From NCBI RefSeq assembly GCF_042477335.2, contig NC_091262.1, positions 14,528,001 through 14,592,000 on the forward strand: 64,000 nucleotides of DNA. Reading direction: 5' to 3'. Position numbers and translations under genes: made by a program. The notes beneath the pieces are model-generated. The model worked only from the letters and a program-made list of their open reading frames with translations, searched no databases and was not told where the DNA came from. This DNA is from Ovis canadensis (taxonomy: Eukaryota > Chordata > Mammalia > Artiodactyla > Bovidae). Positions 10,577 through 22,856 of this stretch are shown one piece after another (the stretch's first letter is position 1; every line of letters starts with the position of its first letter).

Positions 10577-12460
10577 CTAAATTCCATATATATGTGTTAG
10601 TATACTGTATTGGTGTTTTTCTTTCTGGCTTACTTCACTCTGTATAATCGGCTCCATTTTCATCCATCTCATCAGAACTGATTCAAATGAATTCTTTTTA
10701 ACGGCTGAGTAATACTCCATTGTGTATATGTACCACAGCTTTCTTATCCATTCATCTGCTGATGGACATCTAGGTTGTTTCCATGTCCTGGCTATTATAA
10801 ACAGTGCTGCAATGAACATTGGGGTACATGTGTCTCTTTCAGTTCTGGTTTCCTCGGTGTGTATGCCCAGCAGTGGGATTGCTGGGTCATAAGGTAGTTC
10901 TATTTGCAATTTTTTAAGGAATCTCCACACCGTTCTCCATAGTGGCTGTACTAGTTTGCATTCCCACCAACAGTGTAGGAGGGTTCCCTTTTCTCCACAC
11001 CCTCTCCAGCATTTATTGCTTGCAGATTTTTGGATCGCAGCCATTCTGACTGGTGTGAAGTGGTACCTCATTGTGGTTTTGATTTGCATTTCTCTAATAA
11101 TGAGTGATGTTGAGCATCTTTTCATGTGTTTGTTAGCCATCCGTATGTCTTCTTTGGAGAAATGTCTATTTAGTTCTTTGGCCCATTTTTTGATTGGGTC
11201 GTTTATTTTTCTGGAATTGAGCTGCATGAGTTGCTTGTATATTTTTGAGATTAGTTGTTTGTCAGTTGCTTCATTTGCTATTATTTTCTCCCATTCAGAA
11301 GGCTGTCTTTTCACCTTGCTTATAGTTTCCTTTGTTGTGCAGAAGCTTTTAATTTTAATTAGATCCCATTTGTTTATTTTTGCTTTTATTTCCAGAATTC
11401 TGGGAGGTGGATCATAGAGGATCCTGCTGTGATTTATGTCTGAGAGTGTTTTGCCTATGTTCTCCTCTAGGAGTTTTATAGTTTCTGATCTTACATTTAG
11501 ATCTTTAATCCATTTTGAGTTTATTTTTGTGTGTGGTGTTAGAAAGTGATCTAGTTTCATTCTTTTACAAGTGGTTGACCAGTTTTCCCAGCACCACTTG
11601 TTAAAGAGATTGTCTTTACTCCATTGTATATTCTTGCCTCCTTTGTCAAAGATAAGGTGTCCATATGTGTGTGGATTTATCTCTGGGCTTTCTATTTTGT
11701 TCCATTGATCTACATGTCTGTCTTTGTGCCAGTACCATACTGTCTTGATGACTGTGGCTTTGTAGTAGAGCCTGAAGTCAGGCAAGTTGATTCCTCCAGC
11801 TCCATTCTTCTTTCTCAAGATTGCTTTGGCTATTCGAGGTTTTTTGTATTTCCATACAAAGCTTGAAATTATTTGTTCTAGTTCTGTGAAAAATGTGGCT
11901 GGTAGCTTGATAGGGATTGCATTGAATTTGTAAATTGCTTTGGGTAGTATACTCATTTTCACTATATTGATTCTTCCAATCTATGAACATGGTATATTTC
12001 TCCATCTATTAGTGTCCTCTTTGATTTCTTTCATCAGTGTTTTATAGTTTTCTATATACAGGTCTTTAGTTTCTTTAGGTAGATATATTCCTAAGTATTT
12101 TATTCTTTTCGTTGCAATGGTGAATGGAATTGTTTCCTTAATTTCTTTTTCTACTTTCTCATTATTCGTGTATAGGAATGCAAGGGATTTCTGTGTGTTG
12201 ATTTTATATCCTGCAACTTTACTATATTCATTGATTAGCTCTAGTAAATTTCTGGTGGAGTCTTTAGGGTTTTCCATGTAGAGGATCATGTCATCTGCAA
12301 ACAGTGAGAGTTTTACTTCTTCTTTTCCGATTTGGATTCCTTTTATTTCTTTTTCTGCTCTGATTGCTGTGGCCAAAACTTCCAGAACTATGTTGAATAG
12401 TAGCGGTGGAAAATTAGAAATGAAAATGGAGAGATCACAACAGACAACACAGAAATACAA
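10577..12460 (-). pseudogene. L1 ORF2 C-terminal part, one nonsense codon
   Basis: The minus-strand reading frame covers L1 ORF2 from just upstream of the 'FADD' reverse-transcriptase active site to the natural C terminus 'ILTHIYGI', including the Cys-rich 'CWRGCG...HCWWEC' motif. A TAG codon at 11981-11983 replaces a tryptophan present in the other L1 copies here. It divides the frame into 159-codon and 461-codon pieces. The upstream part of ORF2 is inverted, so no complete protein can be made. Confidence 0.92.
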
Positions 12461-12487
12461 AGGATCATAAGAGACTACTATCAGCAG

Positions 12488-13212
12488 TTGTATGCCAATA
12501 AAATGGACAACGTGGAAGAAATGGACAAATTCTTAGAAAAGTACAATTTTCCAAAACTGAACCAGGAAGAAATAGAAAATCTTAACAGACCCATCACAAG
12601 CACGGAAATTGATACTGTAATCAGAAATCTTCCAGCAAACAAAAGCCCAGGTCCAGATGGCTTCACAGCTGAATTCTACCAAAAATTTCGAGAAGAGCTA
12701 ACACCTATCCTCCTCAAACTCTTCCAGAAAATTGCAGAGGAAGGTAAACTTCCAAACTCATTCTATGAGGCCACCATCACCCTAATACCAAAACCTGACA
12801 AAGATGTCACAAAAAAGGAAAACTACAGGCCAATATCTCTGATGAACATAGATGCAAAAATCCTCAACAAAATTCTAGCAATCAGAATCCAACAACACAT
12901 TAAAAAGATCATACACCATGACCAAGTGGGCTTTATCCCAGGGATGCAAGGATTCTTCAATATCCGCAAATCAATCAATGTAATTCACCACATTAACAAA
13001 TTGAAAAATAAAAACCATATGATTATCTCAATAGATGCAGAGAAGGCCTTTGACAAAATTCAACATCCATTTATGATAAAAACTCTCCAGAAAGCAGGAA
13101 TAGAAGGAACATACCTCAACATAATAAAAGCTATCTATGACAAACCCACAGCAAACATTATCCTCAATGGTGAAAAATTGAAAGCATTTCCCCTAAAGTC
13201 AGGAACAAGACA
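12488..13212 (+). pseudogene. L1 ORF2 middle segment, inverted arm
   Basis: The plus-strand open frame encodes the linker and the first part of the reverse-transcriptase domain of L1 ORF2, with 'NKSPGPDGF' and 'LIPKPDKD' visible. It ends artificially after 'SGTRQG', where it runs through the target-site duplication into host DNA. It is the detached 5' arm of the inverted L1. Confidence 0.9.
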
Positions 13213-14625
13213 AGGAGAAACCTCTTTTGAGCTTACTTCCTAGTGAGGCAGTTTAGAGCTCTTTGCAGCTCTTTCCATCATAGGGCACTGTTTACCTGAA
13301 GTAGAGGGGTGGTTCCATGACATGGGCCAAACAAGGAGTAGTTGCCTTCTTGTTGTTTGTAGGCCTTCAGCAGGCCATGGAGGGGATGCCCTAGCAGGCA
13401 ATGATGGCTCTTGTTTCCAGCTTGAATGTTCCCTTGCAGGGCATTGCCAGGTTGACTCGTGATGAGCCCATGGGCCTGGCCACAGGTACCTGCTTCCTTG
13501 AGCATCCATTCTGTGGAACTTCTTGGCCTCTTTTTTCGTGTGATTGTGGCAAATGGCCAAACTTCATGTCCGCTCAGCCACCCCTTGCTAGCACAGACCC
13601 AGACTGAGCTTGGAGGAGCATCTCCATTCCCCAAGACATGTCCATGGAATCTTGGCAGCTGAGAGGTCCTTGTGAGCCTCTCAGAGCCTATGAGGCTCTG
13701 TCTTCTCTCAGGACTCTTTCTTAGAGTCACCATTTCTATCTCCCTGGATGTATTGTTATTCATATACTCACTCAAATATTGATTCATTCATCCACTTGTT
13801 TCTTCATGTTTGTCAGTATGTAGGGTGGGAGGCAAAGATGGACAAAAGTGAGGATGTAGGGAGGTAGCGAACCAGAGAGGATGGGAGGTTGGAACTTAGA
13901 GAGGTAAGGAGGAAGGTAGACAAGAATTTCAGCCAGGGGTTTGTGTCTCTGCATATAGGTGCATTTCATTGCTTTCTTGTGTCCCTGGACTTATTGTTCT
14001 AGGTATGTCTTATAGCAACATTTGCTACATCAAAGTGTAGCGCACTTTGTAGCAAAGCCTACAGAGACAGACTAGGAGCTCTCACAGGAGTCTTTCTGCT
14101 CCCTAGATAGATAACATCTGCAAAGGAAGGATTATCTGAGTGTGGCTTGCTGCCCTTCGTGCAACTGTCTCAGCCTTGGTGCCACAGCTGGCTAGACAGA
14201 AACTCAAGTCCTTTACAGCTTCCTTATTTCCAGAAAGCTTTGGAGGTAAGACCACTTAGGTTCCTGTGCATAGATGCACTTCATGGGGCATGGCTCATTT
14301 GGGTTGATGAGAAGAATTCATATAGTTCTGAAGAGAAATGATCACCTAAAAATCATGTTCAATAGAAGTATGCTGAGGCCTATTGGAGGTTGCTGTCCAG
14401 AAGCTAGAGGTCAGGGACCTTTCTTTTTTCTCTGAAACCATGGGATTTAGGTGTGGAGGCACCTTACCCCTTGAGGAAAGCCCTTGAGGAAAGCCTACAG
14501 TATCTAGGGGCTTCCACAGGGCAAAGGCCTGGTCCTGCCTTTGGTGATCCCAATTTCCACAGCCCACCTGGAGGCATTAGGTGGGGCCTTTCCATAGTTC
14601 CTTCTCTTCAAATTGTTTCTTTTAG

Positions 14626-14670
14626 GCAGATGTTCTATAGAGATTCTTGCCATATGCTAAATAACTTGAG
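14626..14670 (+). other. 45-bp exon-like block 'a' (unit 2)
   Basis: It is preceded by a pyrimidine tract ending 'ttcttttag' and followed by 'gtgagt'. The block is 45 bp without indels in units 2-6 (14626-14670, 16700-16744, 24784-24828, 26848-26892, 31242-31286). Entered after one base, it is open in units 2, 3 and 5. Units 4 and 6 have a TGA at a site read as AGA or CAA in the open units, which fits decay of a CGA codon. Acceptor AG is lost in units 5 and 6. No known protein is recognised, and splicing is inferred from motifs only. Confidence 0.4.
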
Positions 14671-15000
14671 GTGAGTGGCTTTCTTTGGTCCTGCACATGG
14701 GCCCCAGAGGGAGGTGGACCATGGAGGAGGCACCCCTTTAGGCTTTCCAGAGGTGGGAATCCTTTTGGGAACCTCAGTCATCACCACGGTGGAACTTATG
14801 CTACAGTGGCATTTCCAGGGGCTAGTAACTCAGGTACTGAAAAGCCTTTCATTAAACCTGAATTCTAATTAGATTAGACATGGAGGCAATGTTTGCATCC
14901 CTGGCCAACTGGAGTCATCCACACAAAGGTCTCTGCACACCTCCATGCAGAGCATGCTGATTGACTGAGAGAATGGTCAGCTGTGGTGTGTTCTTTTCAG

Positions 15001-15050
15001 TCTCCCAAGAACCATAAGCAGAGAAAGATGGTGCCCCAGGACCAGTGATG
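15001..15050 (+). other. 50-bp exon-like block 'b' (unit 2)
   Basis: It is preceded by 'ttcttttcag' and followed by 'gtaaga'. Counterparts are 9482-9531, 17072-17122, 25160-25209, 27209-27258 and 31626-31663. The AG before the block is kept in all units except unit 4. The GT after it is kept in units 1-5. In the phase that follows from block 'a' it is open in units 1, 2, 4, 5 and 6, and stopped by TGA in unit 3. The function is unknown. Confidence 0.4.
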
Positions 15051-16187
15051 GTAAGAGGCGGGCAATCTTGGCAGATAAACCCTGCTGGCTATTGAGAAAG
15101 CTGAAGGTCAGCCCATGAGATTTCATAGGGCATGGCCAGCTCACTTTCAGGCATGGTAAGTTCTCAATGTGGCCACTTGTTCCTAAGGGGCCCTATGATG
15201 GGTTTTGTTTCATTTATTCAGTAACTCGGGCCGCTTGTGTTTCATGTGGCATTCTTCCTCTCTGGGGGCCAATGATAGCACCTTCCAGAGGAGAAGTTCC
15301 TGCCATGCTTACTTTCATAATAAGGTTGTTGAGAACCTTTCAGGGTCACAGTATCACCTCCATCGAGAGGCACCATTTGCCTGAAGTAGAGAGTCAGTCC
15401 CATGATATGGACTGAGAAAGGACTAGATGCACTGCTGCTGTTTGAGGGGCTTGGGCAAGCCCATGGGAGGGAGTGCTGAACCAGCCAGCAATGGTTCCTG
15501 TCCCCATCCTGAAGGTTCCCATGTAGGGCACTGATGTGTTAACTGGTGCTGAGCCCTCAGGTCCCGTCTCCAAATATCTGCATCCTCGACCACCTCTTCT
15601 GAGGGATTTCATGACCTTGTTTTCTGCATGTTTGCAGTAAGTGGCCAGCCCCGTGTCCCCTCTGTGATCCCTTGCTTGCAAAGACCAGGTTTGACCATGG
15701 AGGAAGTCTCCATTCCCAAAACAGATCCATAAACTCTTGGAGGTTGAGAGGCCCTTGTGCCAAGCCTCTGCTGGGTGGAAAGTCCATGAGGCTCTGCCTT
15801 CTCTTGGAACTCCTCTTTGAATATGCCATTTCAGGCTGCTTGTACACGTTATTGTTATATTCACTCATGCCTTAATCACTTGTCCACTCATTCCCTCACA
15901 TTTGGCAGTAAGTATGGTGGGAAGGAAGGAGTATTTGTTAAAAAGTAAAGAGGTAAGGAACTAGAGAGGTAGAGACCTAGCAGGGAGGAAGATTGGTAGT
16001 AGTTATGCATTTCAGCCAGGGATTTTTGTCTCTGCATATAGGTGTATTTAGTTGCTTTCTAGTGTTCCTGGATGTGTCTCTATAGTTGTCTTGCAGCGTC
16101 ATTCACTGCATGAAGGTGCAGCATGCGTAACCACCAAAGCCTGCAAGGATGGAGTAGGTATCCTCATAGCTGTTGTTCTCCTTCTAG

Positions 16188-16328
16188 ACAGACAACAACC
16201 CCAGAGGAAGGAAGATCAGAGCATGGCCTGCTGCCCCTAGGGCAATTGGTATCAGCCTTGATCCAGCCTTTGGTGTGGACAGAAACTCACATCCTCTGGG
16301 GCATCCTCCTTTCCAGAAAGCATCAGAA
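16188..16328 (+). other. ~140-bp exon-like block 'c' (end of unit 2)
   Basis: It is preceded by 'gttctccttctag' and followed by 'gtaagc'. Counterparts are 14107-14245, 24258-24397, 26325-26464 and 28414-28559 (the donor is decayed to GC in unit 4's copy and AT in the last). In this copy one frame is open over all 141 bp. It ends in the phase that block 'a' of the next unit needs. Other copies carry stops or indels. I do not recognise the encoded sequence. Confidence 0.35.
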
Positions 16329-18059
16329 GTAAGCCTACTCAGGTGCCTGTGCATGCATACAATGCGTGGGGCATGCCTCGTTTGGGTTGGTGATGAGAAT
16401 TCCTACGGTCCTGAAGAGAGATGGTGATCTAAAATCATGCTCAATAGGACTGTGGTGAGGCTCAATGGAAGTGACATTACAGGGCCCAGAGGTTGTGGTT
16501 TCTTCTGTTCTTTCTAGAGCCCTGGGATTTGAGTGTGGAGGCACCCTATCCCTGAGTCTCTACAGTGCTCAGGAGCTTCCATGTGACCAAAGCCTGTCAT
16601 GCCTTTGGCTTTCTTTCCTAATCCCTGCTTCTACCACCCACCCAGAGGACATAGCCGGGACCTTTCTGTAGCTACTTCTCTTCAAATTGTGTCTTTCAGT
16701 CAAACATTCTGGAGAAGGCCTCACTGTGACCTGAACAATTCGAGGTAAGTGACTCTCTTTGGTCCTGAACATGGGCCCCAGAGGACATTGGGCTATGGAG
16801 TAGGCCCACCTCAAGGCAATCAAGAGTGGGGAGTTGTTTGTGGTCCGTAGTCCTCTCAAAGGGGAACTTCTGCTGCAGTGCCTTCAAGACCCTCTATTAT
16901 CTTGGAGACTGAAATGCTTTCTATTGGTCCTACATTCTAATCAGATTGATCATGGAGGCAGTGTTTGTTTCCTGGCTCCCTGAGGAATATCCACACACAG
17001 GTCTCTGCACACTTTTGTGCAGAGCTTGCTGAACATCTAAGAGGATGGTCTCCTGTTTGTGTGCTTCGCAGTCTCTGAAGAACAAGCAGATAGAAAAAGA
17101 TTATGCCCTAGACTGGACAATGGTGAGAGGCAGGAAACTGTCCAGTGGGTCATGGAAGTTAGACAGTTCTGGCTGTTAAGAGAGCTAAAGAGTAGCCCCT
17201 GAGATTCCATGGGGTGTGGCTAATTAACTTACAGGCATGGCAGGGTCTTAGTGAGACCCCTTGTTCCTGATGGGCCCTTTGATGGATTTTTCATTTTTCC
17301 ACTTGGGCCCTAGGCATATCTTGAAGCGTTCTCCCTCTCGGGGGCATGGCCTTCAATGATCACACCCCCAGAAAAGAAACCTTTTGGAGCTTAACTTTCT
17401 AGTAAGGCTGTTGCAAGCCCTTCAGAGCCCTGGTAGCATCTCCATTATGAGGCTGTATTTACCTGGAGTAGAACAATGGCCTCAAGATGTGGGTCAGTCC
17501 AGGAACAGTTGCCTTGTTTTTGTTTGGGGGCCTTCAGCAGGCCATGGGAGAGGACACGCGCCAGGTGATGAGGCCTCTTGTTCCCAGCCTGAATGTTCCC
17601 ATGCAAGGCATTACCAGGTTGACTGGTTCTGAGCCTTTGTGCCCTGTCACCAGATACCTGCTTCCTCAAGAATCTATTCCGTGGGACTTTGTGGGCTCAT
17701 TTTCTGTGTGTTGGCTGCAAATGGCCTAGCCTCATGTCTTTTTTTTTTTTTTAATTTTTAGTTTTTTATTTTTTAAATTTTAAAATCTTTAATTCTTACA
17801 TGCATTCCCAAACATGAACCCCCCTCCCACCTCCCTCCCCAGAACATCTTTCTGGGTCATCCCCATGCACCAGCCCCAAGCATGCTGCATCCTGCGTCAG
17901 ACATAGACTGGCGATTCAATTCACATGATAGTATACATGTTAGAATGTCATTCTCCCAAATCATCCCACCCTCTCCCTCTCCCTCTGAGTCCAAAAGTCC
18001 ATTATACACATCTGTGTCTCTTTCCCTGTCTTGCATACAGGGTCATCATTGCCATCTTC

Positions 18060-21000
18060 CTAAATTCCATATATATGTGTTAGTATACTGTATTGGTGTT
18101 TTTCTTTCTGGCTTACTTCACTCTGTATAATCGGCTCCATTTTCATCCATCTCATCAGAACTGATTCAAATGAATTCTTTTTAACGGCTGAGTAATACTC
18201 CATTGTGTATATGTACCACAGCTTTCTTATCCATTCATCTGCTGATGGACATCTAGGTTGTTTCCATGTCCTGGCTATTATAAACAGTGCTGCGATGAAC
18301 ATTGGGGTACATGTGTCTCTTTCAATTCTGGTTTCCTCGGTGTGTATGCCCAGAAGTGGGATTGCTGGGTCATAAGGTAGTTCTATTTGCAATTTTTTAA
18401 GGAATCTCCACACTGTTCTCCATAGTGGCTGTACTAGTTTGCATTCCCACCAACAGTGTAGGAGGGTTCCCTTTTCTCCACACCCTCTCCAGCATTTATT
18501 GCTTGCAGATTTTTGGATCGCAGCCATTCTGACTGGTGTGAAGTGGTACCTCATTGTGGTTTTGATTTGCATTTCTCTAATAATGAGTGATGTTGAGCAT
18601 CTTTTCATGTGTTTGTTAGCCATCCGTATGTCTTCTTTGGAGAAATGTCTATTTAGTTCTTTGGCCCATTTTTTGATTGGGTCGTTTATTTTTCTGGAGT
18701 TGAGCTGCAGAAGTTGCTTGTATATGTTTGAGATTAGTTGTTTGTCAGTTGCTTCATTTGCTATTATTTTCTCCCATTCAGATGGCTGTCTTTTCACCTT
18801 GCTTATAGTTTCCTTTGTTGTGCAGAAGCTTTTAATTTTAATTAGATCCCATTTGTTTATTTTTGCTTTTATTTCCAGAATTCTGGGAGGTGGATCATAG
18901 AGGATCCTGCTGTGATTTATGTCTGAGAGTGTTTTGCCTATGTTCTCCTCTAGGAGTTTTATAGTTTCTGATCTTACATTTAGATCTTTAATCCATTTTG
19001 AGTTTATTTTTGTGTGCGGTGTTAGAAAGTGATCTAGTTTCATTCTTTTACAAGTGGTTGACCAGTTTTCCCAGCACCACTTGTTAAAGAGATTGTCTTT
19101 ACTCCATTGTATATTCTTGCCTCCTTTGTCAAAGATAAGGTGTCCATATGTGTGTGGATTTATCTCTGGGCTTTCTATTTTGTTCCATTGATCTATATGT
19201 CTGTCTTTGTGCCAGTACCATACTGTCTTGATGACTGTGGCTTTGTAGTAGAGCCTGAAGTCAGGCAAGTTGATTCCTCCAGCTCCATTCTTCTTTCTCA
19301 AGATTGCTTTGGCTATTCGAGGTTTTTTGTATTTCCATACAAAGCTTGAAATTATTTGTTCTAGTTCTGTGAAAAATGTGGCTGGTAGCTTGATAGGGAT
19401 TGCATTGAATTTGTAAATTGCTTTGGGTAGTATACTCATTTTCACTATATTGATTCTTCCAATCCATGAACATGGTATATTTCTCCATCTATTAGTGTCC
19501 TCTTTGATTTCTTTCATCAGTGTTTTATAGTTTTCTATATATAGGTCTTTAGTTTCTTTAGGTAGATATATTCCTAAGTATTTTATTCTTTTCGTTGCAA
19601 TGGTGAATGGAATTGTTTCCTTAATTTCTTTTTCCACTTTCTCATTATTCGTGTATAGGAATGCAAGGGATTTCTGTGTGTTGATTTTATATCCTGCAAC
19701 TTTACTATATTCATTGATGAGCTCTAGTAATTTTCTGGTGGAGTCTTTAGGGTTTTCCATGTAGAGGATCATGTCATCTGCAAACAGTGAGAGTTTTACT
19801 TCTTCTTTTCCAATTTGGATTCCTTTTATTTCTTTTTCTGCTCTGATTGCTGTGGCCAAAACTTCCAGAACTATGTTGAATAGTAGCGGTGAAAGTGGAC
19901 ACCCTTGTCTTGTTCCTGACTTTAGGGGAAATGCTTTCAATTTTTCACCATTGAGGATAATGTTTGCTGTGGGTTTGTCATAGATAGCTTTTATTATGTT
20001 GAGATATGTTCCTTCTATTCCTGCTTTCTGGAGAGTTTTTATCATAAATGGATGTTGAATTTTGTCAAAGGCCTTCTCTGCATCTATTGAGATAATCATA
20101 TGGTTTTTATTTTTCAATTTGTTAATGTGGTGAATTACATTGATTGATTTGCGGATATTGAAGAATCCTTGCATCCCTGGGATAAAGCCCACTTGGTCAT
20201 GATGTATGATCTTTTTAATGTGTTGTTGGATTCTGATTGCTAGAATTTTGTTGAGGATTTTTGCATCTATGTTCATCAGAGATATTGGCCTGTAGTTTTC
20301 TTTTTTTGTGACATCTTTGTCAGGTTTTGGTATTAGGGTGATGGTGGCCTCATAGAATGAGTTTGGAAGTTTACCTTCCTCTGCAATTTTCTGGAAGAGT
20401 TTGAGGAGGATAGGTGTTAGCTCTTCTCGAAATTTTTGGTATAATTCCGCTGTGAAGCCATCTGGACCTGGGCTTTTGTTTGCTGGAAGATTTCTGATTA
20501 CAGTATCAATTTCCGTGCTTGTGATGGGTCTGTTAAGATTTTCTATTTCTTCCTGGTTCAGTTTTGGAAAATTGTACTTTTCTAAGAATTTGTCCATTTC
20601 TTCCACGTTGTCCATTTTATTGGCATACAACTGCTGATAGTAGTCTCTTATGATCCTTTGTATTTCTGTGTTGTCTGTTGTGATCTCTCCATTTTCATTT
20701 CTAATTTTATTGATTTGATTTTTCTCTCTTTGCTTCTTGATGAGTCTGGCTAATGGTTTGTCAATTTTATTTATCCTTTCAAAGAACCAGCTTTTGGCTT
20801 TGTTGATTTTTGCTATGGTCTCTTTTGTTTCTTTTGCATTTATTTCTGCCCTAATTTTTAAGATTTCTTTCCTTCTACTAACTCTGGGGTTCTCCAACTC
20901 TTCCTTTTCTAGTTGATTTAGTTGTAGAGTTAGGTTATTTATTTGACTTTTTTCTTGTTTCTTGAGGTATGCCTGTATTGCTATGAACTTTCCTCTTAGC

Positions 21001-21878
21001 ACTGCTTTTATAGTGTCCCACAGGTTTTGGGTTGTTGTGTTTTCATTTTCATTAGTTTCTATGCATATTTTGATTTCTTTTTTGATTTCTTCTGTGATTT
21101 GTTGGTTATTCAGAAGTGTGTTGTTCAACCTCCATATGTTAGAATTTTTAATAGTTTTTCTCCTGTAATTGAGATCTAATCTTAATGCATTATGGTCAGA
21201 AAAGATGCTTGGAATGATTTCGATTTTTTTGAATTTATCAAGTTTAGATTTATGGCCCAGGATGTGATCTATCCTGGAGAAGGTTCCATGAGCACTTGAA
21301 AAAAAGGTGAAATTCGTTGTTTTGGGGTGAAATGTCCTATAGATATCAATTAGGTCTAACTGATCTAATGTATCATTTAAAGTTTGCGTTTCTTTGTTAA
21401 TTTTCTGTTTAGTTGATCTGTCCATAGGTGTGAGTGGGGTATTAAAGTCTCCCACTATTATTGTGTTATTGTTGATTTCCCCTTTCATACTTGTTAGCAT
21501 TTGTCTTACATATTGCGGTGCTCCTATATTGGGTGCATATATATTTATAATTGTTATATCTTCTTCTTGGATTGTTCCTTTGATCATTATGTAGTGGCCT
21601 TCTTTGTCTCTTTTCACAGCCTTTGTTTTAAAGTCTATTTTATCGGATATGAGTATTGCCACTCCTGCTTTCTTTTGGTCTCTATTCGCGTGGTATATCT
21701 TTTTCCAGCCCTTCACTTTCAGTCTGTATGTGTCCCTTGTTTTGAGGTGGGTCTCTTGTAAGCAGCATATAGAGGGGTCTTGTTTTTGTATCCATTCGGC
21801 CAGTCTTTGTCTTTTGGTTGGGGCGTTCAACCCATTTATGTTTAAGGTAATTATTGATAAGTATGATCCCGTTGCCAT
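18060..21878 (-). CDS. ORF2: L1 ORF2 protein, intact (endonuclease and reverse transcriptase)
   Basis: ORF2p nicks DNA and reverse-transcribes L1 and SINE RNA at the target (target-primed reverse transcription). The 1272-residue frame is uninterrupted and of normal L1 length. The apurinic-type endonuclease occupies about residues 1-240, with 'LNINGLN' near 12-18, 'LQETHL' around E42, 'VGDFNTPL', and 'SDH' before the linker. The reverse-transcriptase domain has 'SPGPDGF', '[10 protein letters not shown]' and the catalytic 'FADD' near residue 700. A Cys-rich motif C-x3-C-x8-H-C-x3-C lies at about 1129-1146, close to the C terminus. The start MATGSY lies 51 bp after the ORF1 stop, as in the other copy. 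No inactivating change is visible, but activity cannot be judged from sequence, and the element's promoter appears to be missing. Confidence 0.95.
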   Translation of the reverse strand: MATGSYLSIITLNINGLNAPTKRQRLAEWIQKQDPSICCLQETHLKTRDTYRLKVKGWKKIYHANRDQKKAGVAILISDKIDFKTKAVKRDKEGHYIMIKGTIQEEDITIINIYAPNIGAPQYVRQMLTSMKGEINNNTIIVGDFNTPLTPMDRSTKQKINKETQTLNDTLDQLDLIDIYRTFHPKTTNFTFFSSAHGTFSRIDHILGHKSKLDKFKKIEIIPSIFSDHNALRLDLNYRRKTIKNSNIWRLNNTLLNNQQITEEIKKEIKICIETNENENTTTQNLWDTIKAVLRGKFIAIQAYLKKQEKSQINNLTLQLNQLEKEELENPRVSRRKEILKIRAEINAKETKETIAKINKAKSWFFERINKIDKPLARLIKKQREKNQINKIRNENGEITTDNTEIQRIIRDYYQQLYANKMDNVEEMDKFLEKYNFPKLNQEEIENLNRPITSTEIDTVIRNLPANKSPGPDGFTAELYQKFREELTPILLKLFQKIAEEGKLPNSFYEATITLIPKPDKDVTKKENYRPISLMNIDAKILNKILAIRIQQHIKKIIHHDQVGFIPGMQGFFNIRKSINVIHHINKLKNKNHMIISIDAEKAFDKIQHPFMIKTLQKAGIEGTYLNIIKAIYDKPTANIILNGEKLKAFPLKSGTRQGCPLSPLLFNIVLEVLATAIRAEKEIKGIQIGKEEVKLSLFADDMILYMENPKDSTRKLLELINEYSKVAGYKINTQKSLAFLYTNNEKVEKEIKETIPFTIATKRIKYLGIYLPKETKDLYIENYKTLMKEIKEDTNRWRNIPCSWIGRINIVKMSILPKAIYKFNAIPIKLPATFFTELEQIISSFVWKYKKPRIAKAILRKKNGAGGINLPDFRLYYKATVIKTVWYWHKDRHIDQWNKIESPEINPHTYGHLIFDKGGKNIQWSKDNLFNKWCWENWSTTCKRMKLDHFLTPHTKINSKWIKDLNVRSETIKLLEENIGKTLSDINHSRILYDPPPRILEIKAKINKWDLIKIKSFCTTKETISKVKRQPSEWEKIIANEATDKQLISNIYKQLLQLNSRKINDPIKKWAKELNRHFSKEDIRMANKHMKRCSTSLIIREMQIKTTMRYHFTPVRMAAIQKSASNKCWRGCGEKGTLLHCWWECKLVQPLWRTVWRFLKKLQIELPYDPAIPLLGIHTEETRIERDTCTPMFIAALFIIARTWKQPRCPSADEWIRKLWYIYTMEYYSAVKKNSFESVLMRWMKMEPIIQSEVSQKEKHQYSILTHIYGI

Positions 21879-21929
21879 TTACTTTATTGTTTTGGGTTCG
21901 GGTTTATACACCCTTTTCGTGTTTCCTGT

Positions 21930-22856
21930 CTAGAGGATATCCTTTAGAATTTGTTGGAGAGCTGGTTTGGTGGTGCTGAATTCTCTCAGCTTTTGCTTGT
22001 CTGTAAAGCTTTTGATTTCTCCTTCGTATTTGAATGAGATCCTTGCTGGGTACAGTAATCTGGGCTGTAGGTTATTGTCTTTCATCACTTTAAGTATGTC
22101 TTGCCATTCCCTCCTGGCCTGAAGAGTTTCTATTGACAGATCAGCTGTTATCCTTATGGGAATCCCCTTGTGTGTTATTTGTTGTTTTTCCCTTGCTGCT
22201 TTTAATATTTGTTCTTTGTGTTTGATCTTTGTTAATTTGATTAATATATGTCTTGGGGTGTTTCGCCTTGGGTTTATCCTATTTGGGACTCTCTGTGTTT
22301 CTTGGACTTGGGTGATTATTTCCTTCCCCATTTTAGGGAAGTTTTCAACTATTATCTCCTCAAGGATTTTCTCATGATCTTTCTTTCTGTCTTCTTCTTC
22401 TGGGACTCCTATAATTCGAATGTTGGAGCGTTTCATATTGTCCTGGAGGTCTCTGAGATTGTCCTCATTTCTTTTAATTCGTTTTTCTTGTTTCCTCTCT
22501 GATTCATTTATTTCTACCATTCTATCTTCTATTTCACTAATCCTATCTTCTGCCTCCGTTATTCTACTATTTGTTGCCTCCAGAGTGTTTCTGATCTCAT
22601 TTATTGTGTTATTCATTATATTTTGACTCTTTTTTATTTCTTCTATGTCCTTGTTAAACCTTTCTTGCATCTTCTCAATCCTTGTCTCTAGGCTATTTAT
22701 CTGTGTTTCCATTTTGATTTCAAGATTTTGGATCATTTTCACTATCAATATTCGGAATTCCTTCTCCGGTAGATTCCCTACTTCTTCCTCTTTTGTTTGG
22801 TTTGGTGGGCAACTCTCCTGTTCCTTTACCTGCTGAGTATTCCTCTGTCTCTTCAT
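21930..22856 (-). CDS. ORF1: L1 ORF1 protein, intact (RNA-binding chaperone)
   Basis: ORF1p coats L1 RNA as a trimer and acts as a nucleic-acid chaperone in the cytoplasmic L1 ribonucleoprotein. The 308-codon frame is open. A basic, polar N-terminal tail is followed by a long coiled coil at about residues 36-130, with heptad-like 'INSLETRIEKM' and 'RISEIEDRM'. Next comes an RRM-like domain with 'SNIRIIGVPE', then a C-terminal domain with 'PIRITADLS' and 'ARREWQDI'. It lies directly upstream of ORF2 on the same strand. The copy at 39216-40142 has the same length and differs at only a few residues. Confidence 0.95.
   Translation of the reverse strand: MKRQRNTQQVKEQESCPPNQTKEEEVGNLPEKEFRILIVKMIQNLEIKMETQINSLETRIEKMQERFNKDIEEIKKSQNIMNNTINEIRNTLEATNSRITEAEDRISEIEDRMVEINESERKQEKRIKRNEDNLRDLQDNMKRSNIRIIGVPEEEDRKKDHEKILEEIIVENFPKMGKEIITQVQETQRVPNRINPRRNTPRHILIKLTKIKHKEQILKAAREKQQITHKGIPIRITADLSIETLQARREWQDILKVMKDNNLQPRLLYPARISFKYEGEIKSFTDKQKLREFSTTKPALQQILKDIL

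Larger units (their letters stand above)
10239..13212 (-). mobile_element. L1-BT insertion with 5' inversion, in array unit 1
   Basis: An exact 16-bp duplication, aggagaaacctctttt, lies at 10223-10238 and 13213-13228. From 10239 to about 12409 the L1 3' part is on the minus strand (poly(T), 3' UTR, ORF2 from the reverse-transcriptase core to the C terminus). From about 12410 to 13212 the adjoining upstream ORF2 segment is on the plus strand. The inverted segment ends at the codons for 'SGTRQG' and the minus arm begins only a few residues further on, so almost nothing was lost at the junction. This is the classic twin-priming structure. Confidence 0.94.
7609..14337 (+). repeat. Array unit 1, disrupted
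   Basis: The first unit begins abruptly at the 'gagatgatgacc' landmark. It is broken by an old L1 plus a SINE (about 7942-9128) and by a 5'-inverted L1 (10239-13212). It also carries an internal tandem duplication of about 445 bp. Net of these it is about 2.1 kb. Its 45-bp exon-like block is split by the old L1. Its 50-bp exon-like block is at 9482-9531, with 'cttttcag' before it and 'gtgaga' after it. Confidence 0.85.
14338..16419 (+). repeat. Array unit 2, uninterrupted
   Basis: This is one of three units without a transposon, and is 2082 bp by landmark spacing. Exon-like blocks within the period are at 14626-14670 (preceded by 'ttcttttag', followed by 'gtgagt'), 15001-15050 (preceded by 'ttcttttcag', followed by 'gtaaga') and 16188-16328 (preceded by 'ctccttctag', followed by 'gtaagc'). 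Reading frames of 60-156 codons occur on both strands but are not conserved in position between units. The unit as a whole therefore does not look like a single coding exon. Confidence 0.85.

Noticed and set aside
10956-11417. A 153-codon hydrophobic frame that recurs at 18439-18900 and 35726-36187
   Set aside because: It is the antisense shadow of L1 ORF2. It recurs because the L1 sequence recurs, and the hydrophobicity comes from reading the complement of A-rich codons.
14234-14245. A 12-bp 'microexon' between 'tttccag' and 'gtaag' repeated in several units
   Set aside because: It is more simply the 3' end of the ~140-bp exon-like block, with an internal AG. A separate 12-bp exon is not needed.
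15394-15864. A 156-codon minus-strand frame in array unit 2
   Set aside because: The corresponding position in the other units is interrupted. There is no recognisable domain, and it is best explained by chance in G+C-richer DNA.
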